Assembly: GCA_003229065.1 (NCBI GenBank)
Contig: QIHJ01000305.1
Location: 1-6,488 of the forward strand
Direction of reading: 5' to 3'
Length of the DNA: 6,488 nucleotides
Source of the DNA: Candidatus Dadabacteria bacterium
GTDB taxonomy: Bacteria > Desulfobacterota_D > UBA1144 > Nemesobacterales > UBA2774
A model generated the notes under the pieces. It was not told where the DNA came from. It ran no database searches and saw nothing but the letters and a program-made list of their open reading frames with translations. A program made the position numbers and the translations under genes. Positions 1 to 6,276 of the stretch are shown here, in pieces. Numbering within the stretch: position 1 is the first letter of the stretch; every line of letters starts with the position of its first letter.

Positions 1-2
1 GG

Positions 3-1208
3 CAGGGTTTTAAGACGCCTCTGCTCATTGGCGGCGCCACAACAAGTAAGGCCCACACTGCAATCAAGATCGCCCCCAAATACAAGGGCGTCGTAAGCCA
101 CATTCAGGACGCCTCACTCGTAGTAAATGTTTGTAACGACCTGCTTAACCCCGAGAAGTATGAGGAGTTCGCAGCCGAGCAGCAGAAAAAGCACGAAGAG
201 CTTAGAAAGCTACACTTAAAATCGGTAGAGAAAACGAAATACATAACGATTCAAGCCGCAAGGGAAAGCGGGTTTAAAACGGACTGGAATAATGTTCGAC
301 CGGAAGTACCTGCAAGACTGGGCGTTGAAGTAATAGAGGACATACCGATCGAGCATGTACTACCATATATAGACTGGTCTCCTTTTTTCTGGGTTTGGGA
401 GCTAAAGGGTACATATCCGAAAATACTCGAGCATAAAGAACGGGGTGAGCAGGCAAAGAGTCTTTTCAATGATGCTCAGAAACTGCTCAAGAAAATAGTG
501 CTCGAGAAGCGCTTCAGGCCGAAAGCGGTACTGGGTTTTTGGCCCGCCAACAGTGTAGGGGACGATGTGGAAATATATACCGATGAAACTCGCAAGCATA
601 CGAGTGAAAAATTCCATTTCCTGCGTCAGCAAAAAGATAAAGGAGAAGGCAAATATCTCTCCCTATCTGACTTCGTAGCGCCCAAGGACAGCGGTGCGGC
701 AGATTATATCGGAGGGTTCGTAGTAACCACGGGAGAAGAGGTAGAGGAGTTCTCTGAATCATATAAAGCTTCGGGGGACGACTACACGGCCATTATGGTT
801 CAGGCCCTGGGCGACCGTGTAGCGGAAGCGCTTGCAGAGATGATGCACAAAAAAGCGAGGGAGAACTGGGGCTACGGCAAGGACGAGAAACTCTCTTACG
901 ATGAGCTGGCAAAAGAAAAATACAGGGGTATAAGACCTGCACCCGGTTATCCCGCATCCCCCGACCATACGGAGAAGGCCATATTATGGGACCTCCTCGA
1001 TGCGGAGAATAATATCGGCACATCTATCACAGAGTCATTTGCCATTAGTCCCCCGAGCTCGGTGGCCGGGCTTTATTTCGCTCACCCGGATTCAAAATAT
1101 TTCCACGTGGATAAGATTGATAAAGACCAGGTCGAGGACTACGCCCGGCGCAAAGGTATGACCGTAGGGGAAGTGGAGAAATGGCTCAGACCGAATTTAG
1201 GATATTGA
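3..1208 (+). CDS. metH: Cobalamin-dependent methionine synthase MetH, C-terminal part (5' truncated by window edge)
   Basis: MetH transfers the methyl group of methyltetrahydrofolate to homocysteine through cob(I)alamin in the cytoplasm. The frame is open from base 3 and has no start in the window, so only the last 401 residues are seen. The GTG at 498 is internal, because the reading frame and the homology run unbroken upstream of it. Visible residues 7-20 (PLLIGGATTSKAHT region) are the end of the B12-binding Rossmann domain. A linker follows, and from about residue 85 comes the AdoMet-dependent reactivation domain, with VGDDVEIYTDETR near 185-197 and the AdoMet-binding motif RPAPGYP at 311-317 (bases 933-953). 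The C-terminus (VEDYARRKGMTVGEVEKWLRPNLGY) closely resembles E. coli MetH as I recall it and ends where the family normally ends. The presence of the reactivation domain implies S-adenosylmethionine plus a reductant rescues oxidised cobalamin. The next gene starts one base after the stop, which suggests an operon. Confidence 0.97.
   Translation, partial: QGFKTPLLIGGATTSKAHTAIKIAPKYKGVVSHIQDASLVVNVCNDLLNPEKYEEFAAEQQKKHEELRKLHLKSVEKTKYITIQAARESGFKTDWNNVRPEVPARLGVEVIEDIPIEHVLPYIDWSPFFWVWELKGTYPKILEHKERGEQAKSLFNDAQKLLKKIVLEKRFRPKAVLGFWPANSVGDDVEIYTDETRKHTSEKFHFLRQQKDKGEGKYLSLSDFVAPKDSGAADYIGGFVVTTGEEVEEFSESYKASGDDYTAIMVQALGDRVAEALAEMMHKKARENWGYGKDEKLSYDELAKEKYRGIRPAPGYPASPDHTEKAILWDLLDAENNIGTSITESFAISPPSSVAGLYFAHPDSKYFHVDKIDKDQVEDYARRKGMTVGEVEKWLRPNLGY
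1199..1202 (+). promoter_or_regulatory. Shine-Dalgarno AGGA for the HAD gene, inside the metH 3' end
   Basis: AGGA lies 7 nt before the ATG at 1210 and within the last metH codons. The metH stop (1206-1208) falls between this site and the start codon. Ribosomes finishing metH would therefore be placed to reinitiate on the HAD gene. This supports 1210 as the true start and suggests translational coupling; the coupling itself is inferred. Confidence 0.6.
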
Positions 1209-1209
1209 T

Positions 1210-1917
1210 ATGAAAAACGGACAGATTAAAACAATATTCTTTGACGCCGCGGACACACTCTTTTACATCCGCGAAGGCTTGGGCAACACCTACGCAGGCG
1301 TAGCGCGTAAGCACGGGGCGGACGATCCCGATTCCGATCAAATTAAAAAAGCGTTTTCAAAGGCTTTTGGGTCCGCACCTCCGCTCGCTTTCGGTGACGC
1401 CACCGGAGAGGAAAGAAAAGGTCTCGAAAAAGACTACTGGAAGGCTATAGTCGAAAATGTATACAATGAAGTCGGTATGTTCGAGGGGTTCGAAACCCAT
1501 TTCGACGAGCTGTTCGAGGTATTCAGGAGCGAAGCCTGGGCGCTCTTTTCCGAAAGCGATGAGACACTAAGCGCGCTCAAGGACGCAGGGTTTAAGCTCG
1601 GCATAATCTCAAACTTCGATTCCAGGGTATACGACGTGATGAAGGAGCTTAGTATCGATAAGTATTTTGATTTTTTCATCATTTCCAGCGAAGCAGGCCA
1701 CGCAAAACCGGAAACCGAGATATTCCGTATAGCTCTTGATAAGGCTGGGGCAGCTCCATTTGAGTGCCTGCACGTAGGGGATAATCTCAATAACGATTTC
1801 CACAGCCCGAGGGCTCTGGGCATAAAAGCTTTACTTTTAGACAGAGAAGGCGAGAATGAATCAATTGGCCGGGGCCAAACTATTAAGAACCTTTACGAAA
1901 TTCACAAACACCTTTAA
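1210..1917 (+). CDS. HAD-superfamily hydrolase, HDHD3/REG-2-like subgroup
   Basis: This is a 235-residue cytoplasmic HAD-fold protein. Motif I is FFDAADTLF with nucleophile Asp12 and Thr16. Motif II is GIISNFDSR with Ser134. Motif III is the Lys166-Pro pair in AGHAKPETEIF, and motif IV is HVGDNLNNDF with Asp191 and Asp196. A helical cap of about residues 20-115 sits between motifs I and II (C1 cap). The ISNFD and HVGDN...D...PRALG pattern resembles the HDHD3 (REG-2-like) branch. Most HAD phosphatases have a second Asp two residues after the nucleophile (DxD). Here that position is Ala14, and an Asp appears one residue later. 2-haloacid dehalogenases and REG-2-like proteins also lack the +2 Asp, so phosphatase activity should not be assumed. 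The substrate is unknown. The gene starts one base after metH and is probably co-transcribed, perhaps for metabolite repair, which is speculation. The intrinsic terminator at 1943-1973 follows. Confidence 0.88.
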   Translation: MKNGQIKTIFFDAADTLFYIREGLGNTYAGVARKHGADDPDSDQIKKAFSKAFGSAPPLAFGDATGEERKGLEKDYWKAIVENVYNEVGMFEGFETHFDELFEVFRSEAWALFSESDETLSALKDAGFKLGIISNFDSRVYDVMKELSIDKYFDFFIISSEAGHAKPETEIFRIALDKAGAAPFECLHVGDNLNNDFHSPRALGIKALLLDREGENESIGRGQTIKNLYEIHKHL

Positions 1918-1930
1918 AGCTTACGGCGGA

Positions 1931-2137
1931 TTAACTATTAGCAAGCTCGGTAACAGTAGCTCCCGAGCTTTTTACAAACATTACAAACGCCATGGAGGGT
2001 CTTTTTGAGGACTCTCTCATAGCGAAATGCACGCCTTCGAGCACCCAGCCCCGGGACACCCACTCGTTGATTACCCTTTCGAGCTCCTCGTCAGTAACCA
2101 TCGTAATTTCGACTACCTTATAATCTGGATGATCCAT
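1931..2137 (-). CDS. Small DUF4177-like protein downstream of hemB
   Basis: This 68-residue soluble protein has no signal peptide or membrane segment. Residues 6-33 (YKVVEIT...EELERVINEWVSRGWVLEGVHF) match the DUF4177 pattern: a first beta strand beginning YKVVE, a helix beginning EELE, then a GW turn followed by a strand. The final strand is MAFVMFVK (about 49-56). The function of the family is unknown. The ATG at 2137 lies 4 nt after the hemB stop, with a weak GGGAAG about 7 nt upstream (2145-2150) inside the hemB end, so co-expression with hemB is likely. The last dozen codons contain the terminator of the opposing operon. Assignment rests on pattern recall rather than a search. The alternative is an uncharacterised small protein specific to the lineage. 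Confidence 0.8.
   Translation of the reverse strand: MDHPDYKVVEITMVTDEELERVINEWVSRGWVLEGVHFAMRESSKRPSMAFVMFVKSSGATVTELANS
1943..1973 (+). terminator. Intrinsic terminator of the metH-HAD operon, embedded in the convergent gene
   Basis: A perfect 8-bp stem, AAGCTCGG (1943-1950) with CCGAGCTT (1963-1970), encloses a 12-nt loop. The T run spans 1969-1973. It begins 26 bases after the HAD stop codon. The T tract lies only on the plus-strand 3' side, so it should stop rightward transcription. Its bases also encode the last residues of the minus-strand DUF4177-like protein, near its stop at 1931. Confidence 0.75.
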
Positions 2138-2141
2138 AGTG

Positions 2142-3122
2142 CTACTTCCCGGAATTTAAGAGTTTTGCCGCTTCCTTGGCGAAATAAGTGATGATAATAT
2201 CGGCCCCCGCGCGCTTTATGCTCATAAGCGACTCCATCATCACACGCTCCTCTTCAATCCACCCGAGCTTGCCCGCGGCCTTTACCATCGAATACTCTCC
2301 GCTCACGTTATAAGCCGCAATAGGGTGGTCGAACCTATCTCTTGCCGCCCTTATCACGTCCAGGTACGGGAGGGCAGGTTTTATCATAACTATGTCGGCC
2401 CCTTCTTCTATGTCGAGCGCTATTTCCCTGAGAGCTTCCCTTACGTTAGGCGGGTCCATCTGGTAGCCCCTTCTGTCTCCGAACTTCGGAGGCGACTCCG
2501 CGGCTTCCCTGAACGGACCGTAAAATGAAGATGCGTACTTTGCTGAATAGGCCATTATCGGAAGGCTCTCATAACCTCCCTCGTCGAGAACGTCCCTTAT
2601 AACCCCGACCCTGCCGTCCATCATGTCTGAAGGCGCCACCAAATCCGCTCCGGCCTCCGCATGTGATAGGGCCATTTTAGAAAGGTATTCGACCGTCTCG
2701 TCGTTGTCCACATCCCCGTCCCTGATAATCCCACAGTGGCCGTGGCTCGTATACTCGCACATGCAAACGTCCGTGACTACAATCATATCCGGCACTTTTT
2801 TCTTAATCTCACGGAGCGCCCTCTGTACTATACCGCCGGCGTCGTAGCCCTCCGTACCCATCTCGTCCTTTTTAGAAGGGATACCGAACAGTAGTACCGA
2901 CTTCACGCCGAGCTTCCTCACTTCCCTCATTTCTTTTATGATGTTGTCGATCGAGTGCTTGAAGATACCGGGCATGGATTTTATATGCACCTTCTTGTTC
3001 TTCCCCGGCATTACAAACATCGGGTAGATGAAGTCCTTCACCGAAAGCCTCGTCTCCGACACAAGATCCCTGATGTCGGCACTCTTTCTGAGCCTCCTCG
3101 GCCTGTACGCTGGGAAATACAT
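2142..3122 (-). CDS. hemB: Delta-aminolevulinic acid dehydratase (porphobilinogen synthase)
   Basis: HemB condenses two 5-aminolevulinate molecules to porphobilinogen, the common pyrrole precursor of haem, sirohaem and corrinoids, in the cytoplasm. I start it at ATG 3122, giving 326 residues ([12 protein letters not shown]...), the usual family length. An in-frame GTG at 3149 would add nine residues with no homology value. From this start the zinc-site cysteines are C120, C122 and C130 ([13 protein letters not shown]), the same numbers as in E. coli, which marks a Zn-dependent active site. The Schiff-base lysines are K195 ([17 protein letters not shown]) and K248 ([10 protein letters not shown]). 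The segment after [20 protein letters not shown] is typical of forms with allosteric Mg2+. No SD is evident before either start. The gene is divergent from glnS and is followed after 4 nt by the DUF4177-like gene. Confidence 0.97.
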   Translation of the reverse strand: MYFPAYRPRRLRKSADIRDLVSETRLSVKDFIYPMFVMPGKNKKVHIKSMPGIFKHSIDNIIKEMREVRKLGVKSVLLFGIPSKKDEMGTEGYDAGGIVQRALREIKKKVPDMIVVTDVCMCEYTSHGHCGIIRDGDVDNDETVEYLSKMALSHAEAGADLVAPSDMMDGRVGVIRDVLDEGGYESLPIMAYSAKYASSFYGPFREAAESPPKFGDRRGYQMDPPNVREALREIALDIEEGADIVMIKPALPYLDVIRAARDRFDHPIAAYNVSGEYSMVKAAGKLGWIEEERVMMESLMSIKRAGADIIITYFAKEAAKLLNSGK

Positions 3123-3130
3123 GAGAGAAT

Positions 3131-3160
3131 AGTTTAATTGCAGATTCACAACTAAGTCAA
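3131..3160 (-). promoter_or_regulatory. Candidate sigma70-type promoter for hemB (possibly leaderless transcript)
   Basis: On the minus strand, TTGACT (3160-3155; 5 of 6 to consensus) is followed by an 18-bp spacer and TAAACT (3136-3131; 4 of 6). Initiation about 7 nt downstream would fall near 3124, two bases before the ATG at 3122. That would give an almost leaderless mRNA and would place the upstream GTG (3149) outside the transcript. This agrees with the missing SD but remains an inference from weak matches. Confidence 0.4.
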
Positions 3161-3168
3161 CTCACCGC

Positions 3169-3266
3169 TGTCATCCCGGGCCCCGACCCGGGATCTGATC
3201 ATTTGCCTTTTCTTTGCTAGAAACAAATGTTAAAAGATGAGATTCTGAATCAAGTTCAGAATGACG
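3169..3266. repeat. Composite palindromic repeat with two hairpins and short terminal inverted ends
   Basis: The left hairpin is ATCCCGGG (3173-3180), a six-base loop CCCCGA, then CCCGGGAT (3187-3194). The right hairpin is ATTCTGAA (3242-3249), a five-base loop TCAAG, then TTCAGAAT (3255-3262). The outer ends GTCAT (3170-3174) and ATGAC (3261-3265) are inverted copies, making a unit of about 96 bp. From memory, the CCCGGG...CCCGGGAT and TTCTGAA-TCAAG-TTCAGAA words occur as dispersed intergenic repeats in various bacterial genomes; this was not checked. No coding capacity is seen. It sits between divergent hemB and glnS, so it is not placed as a terminator. Confidence 0.75.
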
Positions 3267-3271
3267 TGGTA

Positions 3272-3303
3272 TTGTCATCAAGGACAACTACCCGGGGTCC
3301 CCG
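3272..3303. promoter_or_regulatory. Two small dyads upstream of the glnS promoter
   Basis: TTGTC-N6-GACAA (3272-3287) is a perfect 5+5 inverted repeat of operator-like spacing. CGGGG-T-CCCCG (3293-3303) is a perfect 11-bp palindrome. Both lie just upstream of the candidate glnS -35/-10. Either could be a protein-binding site or a remnant of the neighbouring repeat. No regulator is identified. Confidence 0.25.
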
Positions 3304-3305
3304 TC

Positions 3306-3333
3306 TTTTAATGTTCCCAAGCCTCTGTATAAT
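3306..3333 (+). promoter_or_regulatory. Candidate promoter for glnS
   Basis: A perfect -10 hexamer TATAAT lies at 3328-3333. The best-spaced -35 is poor: TTTTAA at 3306-3311 with a 16-bp spacer. Initiation near 3340 would give a leader of about 57 nt before ATG 3397. The call depends mainly on the -10. Confidence 0.4.
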
Positions 3334-3396
3334 ATTCTTTCCGTAAACCGGCACGCATGGCCGGCGATAAAAATTAAACCGAAGCAGAAAAAACAT

Positions 3397-5082
3397 ATGG
3401 AACAAGACAGAGAAAAAAAGAGCCTCGATTTTATTAGGACCATAATCGAAGAGGACATTAAAAACGGTAAGCACGGGGGCAGGGTAGCCACTCGCTTCCC
3501 TCCCGAGCCAAACGGCTACCTCCACATAGGTCACGCCAAGTCCATCTGCCTTAACTTCGGGGCGGCCCGTGAGTACGGCGGCACGTGTAACCTCCGCTTC
3601 GACGACACCAACCCTACGAAAGAAGATACGGAATATGTGCAATCTATCATCAAGGACGTCAGGTGGCTCGGCTTTGAGTGGGACGACCGTCTATACTATA
3701 CCTCGGATTACTTCGGACAACTCTATGAATACGCGATAAAGCTCATAGAAAATGGTAAAGCTTATGTGGACTCTCTCACAACCGAGGAGATAAGGGAGTA
3801 CAGAGGTACGCTCAGCGAGCCGGGCAGGGAGAGCCCTTACAGAGACAGGAGTCCTGAAGAAAACTTGGAGCTATTCAGAGGAATGAAAGAAGGCAAATTC
3901 GGTGAAGGCGAGCATGTGCTCAGGGCCAAAGTGGACATGACCTCGGGCAATCTGAATATGCGTGACCCCGTGATGTACAGAATCTTGAAACAACACCATC
4001 ACAGAACGGGGGACGAGTGGTCCATTTATCCCATGTACGACTTCGCTCACGGTCAATCTGACTCAATCGAAGAAATAACGCACTCTTTGTGTACGCTCGA
4101 ATTTGAAGACCACCGCCCTCTATACGACTGGTTCATTAATGCGCTTGAAATATACCCCCCGCGTCAGATAGAGTTTGCGAAGCTCAAGCTGAGCTATACA
4201 CTGCTCAGCAAGCGTAAACTCATGCAGCTTGTAAGCGAGGGCCACGTTACGGGCTGGGACGACCCCAGGATGCCCACTATATCGGCTCTCAGGAGAAGGG
4301 GCTATACGCCTGGCTCGATAAGAAACTTCTGCGATACAATCGGAGTCACAAAACAGGACAGCACCATAGACGCTTCACTCCTGGAGCACAGCGTAAGGGA
4401 CGATTTAAACAAGACAGCCAGCCGCGTTATGGCTGTGCTTAACCCACTTAAGGTCGTTATTACGAACTATCCGGACGATACCACAGAAGAAATGGACGCT
4501 ATAAATAACCCCGAGGACGAAAGCATGGGCACGCGTAAAGTACCGTTCTCAAAAGAGCTATATATAGAAAGGGACGATTTTATGGAAGACCCGCCCAAAA
4601 AATTCTTCAGACTCGCTCCAGGAAGGGAAGTAAGGCTGCGCTACGCCTATTTCATTACCTGCACGGAGGTCATTAAAGACGACGAAGGAAATGTTACAGA
4701 GCTCCGCTGCACCTATGACCCAGAAACTAAAGGCGGCAACTCTCCCGACGGAAGGAAAGTCAAAGCCACGCTCCACTGGGTATCCGCTCGTCATTCGCTA
4801 TCGGCGGAAGTCAGGCTCTATGACCGTTTATTTACCGAAGCCGAGCCCGAGAGCGATAAGGAAGGGCGTCCGTTTACGGACTTTTTAAACCCTGATTCGT
4901 TAACAGTTCTCAGTAACACAAAGCTGGAACCGAGCCTAAGAGAAGCAAAGCCCGGAGTGAATTATCAGTTTGAGCGCTTAGGGTACTTCTACACAGACCC
5001 AGAGGATTCAGCACAGGGAAAACCCGTGTTCAACAGGACTGTAACGCTTAGAGATACCTGGGCAAAAGTAAGGCAGAAATGA
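3397..5082 (+). CDS. glnS: Glutaminyl-tRNA synthetase
   Basis: GlnS is a class I aminoacyl-tRNA synthetase that charges tRNA-Gln with glutamine using ATP. It has 561 residues, close to the roughly 554 of E. coli GlnRS. The Rossmann ATP site has [12 protein letters not shown] (HIGH at 43-46). The KMSKS-type loop is LLSKR at 269-273 in the GlnRS context SKRKL. Glutamine-type rather than glutamate-type features include [15 protein letters not shown] with Arg33 just before it, and [13 protein letters not shown] with Cys232. Residues 340 to 561 form the two beta-barrels that read the anticodon, with [17 protein letters not shown] at 452-468 and the C-terminal [15 protein letters not shown]. The start at 3397 places [12 protein letters not shown] at the family's usual N-terminal position; only a weak GAAG (3381-3384) precedes it. 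No frameshift or missing core motif is seen. It is divergent from hemB, convergent with the PurN-like gene and probably monocistronic. Confidence 0.98.
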   Translation: MEQDREKKSLDFIRTIIEEDIKNGKHGGRVATRFPPEPNGYLHIGHAKSICLNFGAAREYGGTCNLRFDDTNPTKEDTEYVQSIIKDVRWLGFEWDDRLYYTSDYFGQLYEYAIKLIENGKAYVDSLTTEEIREYRGTLSEPGRESPYRDRSPEENLELFRGMKEGKFGEGEHVLRAKVDMTSGNLNMRDPVMYRILKQHHHRTGDEWSIYPMYDFAHGQSDSIEEITHSLCTLEFEDHRPLYDWFINALEIYPPRQIEFAKLKLSYTLLSKRKLMQLVSEGHVTGWDDPRMPTISALRRRGYTPGSIRNFCDTIGVTKQDSTIDASLLEHSVRDDLNKTASRVMAVLNPLKVVITNYPDDTTEEMDAINNPEDESMGTRKVPFSKELYIERDDFMEDPPKKFFRLAPGREVRLRYAYFITCTEVIKDDEGNVTELRCTYDPETKGGNSPDGRKVKATLHWVSARHSLSAEVRLYDRLFTEAEPESDKEGRPFTDFLNPDSLTVLSNTKLEPSLREAKPGVNYQFERLGYFYTDPEDSAQGKPVFNRTVTLRDTWAKVRQK

Positions 5083-5083
5083 G

Positions 5084-5266
5084 TTTAACCACGAATTAAC
5101 ACGAATGTTCACGAATATTTTTTCTATGTAAAAATAATAGATATGATTTGTTATAAGACTGTATGCACGACAAATGATTCAGGATAAATTAGGCTCAAAT
5201 CCGAAAAAGAACGATTTTTATACTAGGATTTAATTCGTGCTTCTTAAGTGTGCATTCGTGGTTAAA
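5084..5266. repeat. 183-bp MITE-like inverted-repeat element between convergent genes
   Basis: Perfect 13-bp terminal inverted repeats, TTTAACCACGAAT (5084-5096) and ATTCGTGGTTAAA (5254-5266), bound an AT-rich core. In the left arm CACGAAT recurs at 5090, 5100 and 5110, exactly 10 bp apart. In the right arm its complement ATTCGTG occurs at 5233 and 5254, with a degenerate copy between them and a further ATTCGTT at 5276. Arms of about 33 bp can thus pair imperfectly. The element starts 2 nt after the glnS stop and ends 17 nt before the PurN-like stop, so it fills the spacer. No ORF is present inside. It may act as a bidirectional transcription barrier, but no GC-rich stem with a T run is seen. 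An inner dyad AAATCC/GGATTT (5197-5231) encloses AAAAA/TTTTT. Confidence 0.7.
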
Positions 5267-5283
5267 TCTGTTTTAATTCGTTG

Positions 5284-6063
5284 TTAATCTGATCTATACT
5301 GAAAACCCGGAGCGTCCAATTTCTCCCCGTCTACATGGATATTTCCTTGGGCGTCCACACCGGCCCTGCCTTTCGCGATCAGCTCGTGCACGGCGTAGGG
5401 GAATATCTTCCACTCCCCGTCCTCGCGTATCTTCTGATTGAGGGATTCTATATTCCGCTCCTTAAACCCCTTGAGCAATATAGGCTGTGACTGCATGAGC
5501 GCGGCGCCGAACCGCTCGTTCTCTTTCTCAATGTATACTGTGCACTTTATATTCCGCTCCTTTGCTCTCAGCGCCTGCACGGAGGCGTCTATCCCCCGCA
5601 CCAGATAGTCCTTTGTTATATCACCGGGGTAGAGATTTAATATCTTGTTTTTGTAGCGCCTGAGCACTCCTTTGCCGAGCCTCCTCCTATATCCCGCAAG
5701 CACTATCAGATCAGGCGCGCATATCTGCTCTATAAGAGTGACTGCCGCCGCGTCATAGTATTCCCGCGCCTCTTCGTCCTCAGGGCCCCTGCCGACCACA
5801 CCGAAGTACTTGCTCGAGCTCAGGCTCACTACAGGTATTCCGTACTCTCTCGCTTTTTCGGCCCCCTTGCATTTGGGAGCGTTTGTGAATACGGCGTCAA
5901 TCCTTCCGTAAACGCCCTCACCGGCGTCTCTCCGCCTCATCTCCTCCTCAAATATGGCGATAAAGTTTGTTCCCGAGCCCGATAGCAATACCACAACACT
6001 CATCGGTGCTCCGTCAGGCTCAAAAATAAGCTCGGGTTCCGTACTTTTTATAAGATCTTCCAT
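5284..6063 (-). CDS. PurN-fold formyltransferase-like protein with altered catalytic residues
   Basis: The fold resembles phosphoribosylglycinamide formyltransferase (PurN), which formylates GAR with 10-formyl-THF in purine synthesis. Landmarks: VVVLLSGSGTNF (23-34) is the phosphate-binding loop; VFTNAPKCKGAEKAREYGIPVV (58-79) is the second strand region; PDLIVLAGYRRRL (117-129); KILNLYPGDI (140-149); RGIDASVQAL (156-165); and a C-terminal YAVHELIAKGR...GNIHVDGEKL (223-249). PurN requires Asn-x-His and a later Asp (E. coli N106, H108, D144). Here Asn143 is kept, His is replaced by Tyr145, and my alignment puts Arg184 where Asp should be. Standard GAR transformylase activity is therefore doubtful. 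It could bind a related phosphorylated substrate or have another role. The start is uncertain. ATG 6063 gives 259 residues without a good SD. ATG 6003 gives 239 residues, begins MSVVVLLSGSG as PurN normally does, and has GGAG five bases upstream. The gene stands alone, convergent with glnS. Confidence 0.85.
   Translation of the reverse strand: MEDLIKSTEPELIFEPDGAPMSVVVLLSGSGTNFIAIFEEEMRRRDAGEGVYGRIDAVFTNAPKCKGAEKAREYGIPVVSLSSSKYFGVVGRGPEDEEAREYYDAAAVTLIEQICAPDLIVLAGYRRRLGKGVLRRYKNKILNLYPGDITKDYLVRGIDASVQALRAKERNIKCTVYIEKENERFGAALMQSQPILLKGFKERNIESLNQKIREDGEWKIFPYAVHELIAKGRAGVDAQGNIHVDGEKLDAPGFQYRSD
6009..6012 (-). promoter_or_regulatory. Shine-Dalgarno GGAG supporting an internal start at 6003 for the PurN-like gene
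   Basis: On the minus strand GGAG is followed by CACCG and then ATG at 6003-6001. This ATG begins MSVVVLLSGSGTN, the canonical position of a PurN N-terminus. The upstream ATG at 6063 has no comparable site. A TATAAA at 6077-6072 could be a -10 giving a leader of about 60 nt to the internal start. Confidence 0.45.
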
Positions 6064-6214
6064 AATCTAATTTTATACCTGCCCCGGCATCGCACTAAGA
6101 CGCTTGTCGCGTCGTAGCTTTAGCGAAGACGGGCTCGCCTCCGTCCCCTGATTTTATTCATGCCCCCCGATTGCGCTTCGCGCTCCGGTCTGTCCCCATT
6201 ATTAATTCCCCGCG

Positions 6215-6237
6215 CACCCTGAGGCTCTCGAAGGGTG
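6215..6237. repeat. Hairpin repeat CACCCT/AGGGTG
   Basis: CACCCT (6215-6220) pairs with AGGGTG (6232-6237) around GAGGCTCTCGA, which can add a GAG/CTC inner pairing. The word CCCTGAG...CTCGAAGGG resembles, from memory, a very common dispersed bacterial repeat (CCTTCGACAAGCTCAGGG type). No T run follows, so it is not called a terminator. Confidence 0.55.
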
Positions 6238-6241
6238 TCCA

Positions 6242-6276
6242 ATCCTGCATCCTGAATCCTGTATCATGCATCTTGA
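6242..6276 (+). repeat. Heptamer tandem repeat ATCCTGN, five units
   Basis: Five contiguous 7-nt units are seen: ATCCTGC, ATCCTGA, ATCCTGT, ATCATGC and ATCTTGA. The first three are identical apart from the last base, and the final two each carry one internal change. The array is not in a gene. Confidence 0.75.

Noticed and set aside
498..1208. A separate 236-residue gene starting at GTG 498
   Set aside because: The frame is open back to base 3 and the upstream residues are MetH sequence, so 498 is an internal codon of metH.
1434..1823. 129-residue minus-strand ORF inside the HAD gene
   Set aside because: It lies wholly opposite a gene with clear HAD motifs, and its product has a low-complexity serine-rich look typical of antisense frames.
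2325..3137. Plus-strand ORFs opposite hemB (2325-2528, 2623-2847, 2955-3137)
   Set aside because: All are antisense shadows of strongly conserved HemB sequence and have no recognisable features.
3256..3642. 128-residue minus-strand ORF spanning the glnS start
   Set aside because: It overlaps the conserved GlnRS N-terminus and part of a palindromic repeat, and shows no recognisable domain.
5084..5116. CRISPR-like array from the three CACGAAT words
   Set aside because: Units are 7 bp at 10-bp spacing with no spacers of useful length, and they belong to the arm of an inverted repeat.
5197..5231. Intrinsic terminator for glnS or the PurN-like gene
   Set aside because: The nested dyads AAATCC/GGATTT and AAAAA/TTTTT are AT-rich, widely looped and lack a T run after the stem, so the call is not supportable.
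6099..6145. tRNA or structured RNA gene
   Set aside because: The stems are only 5 bp and do not form a cloverleaf; no T-loop consensus or CCA end is present.
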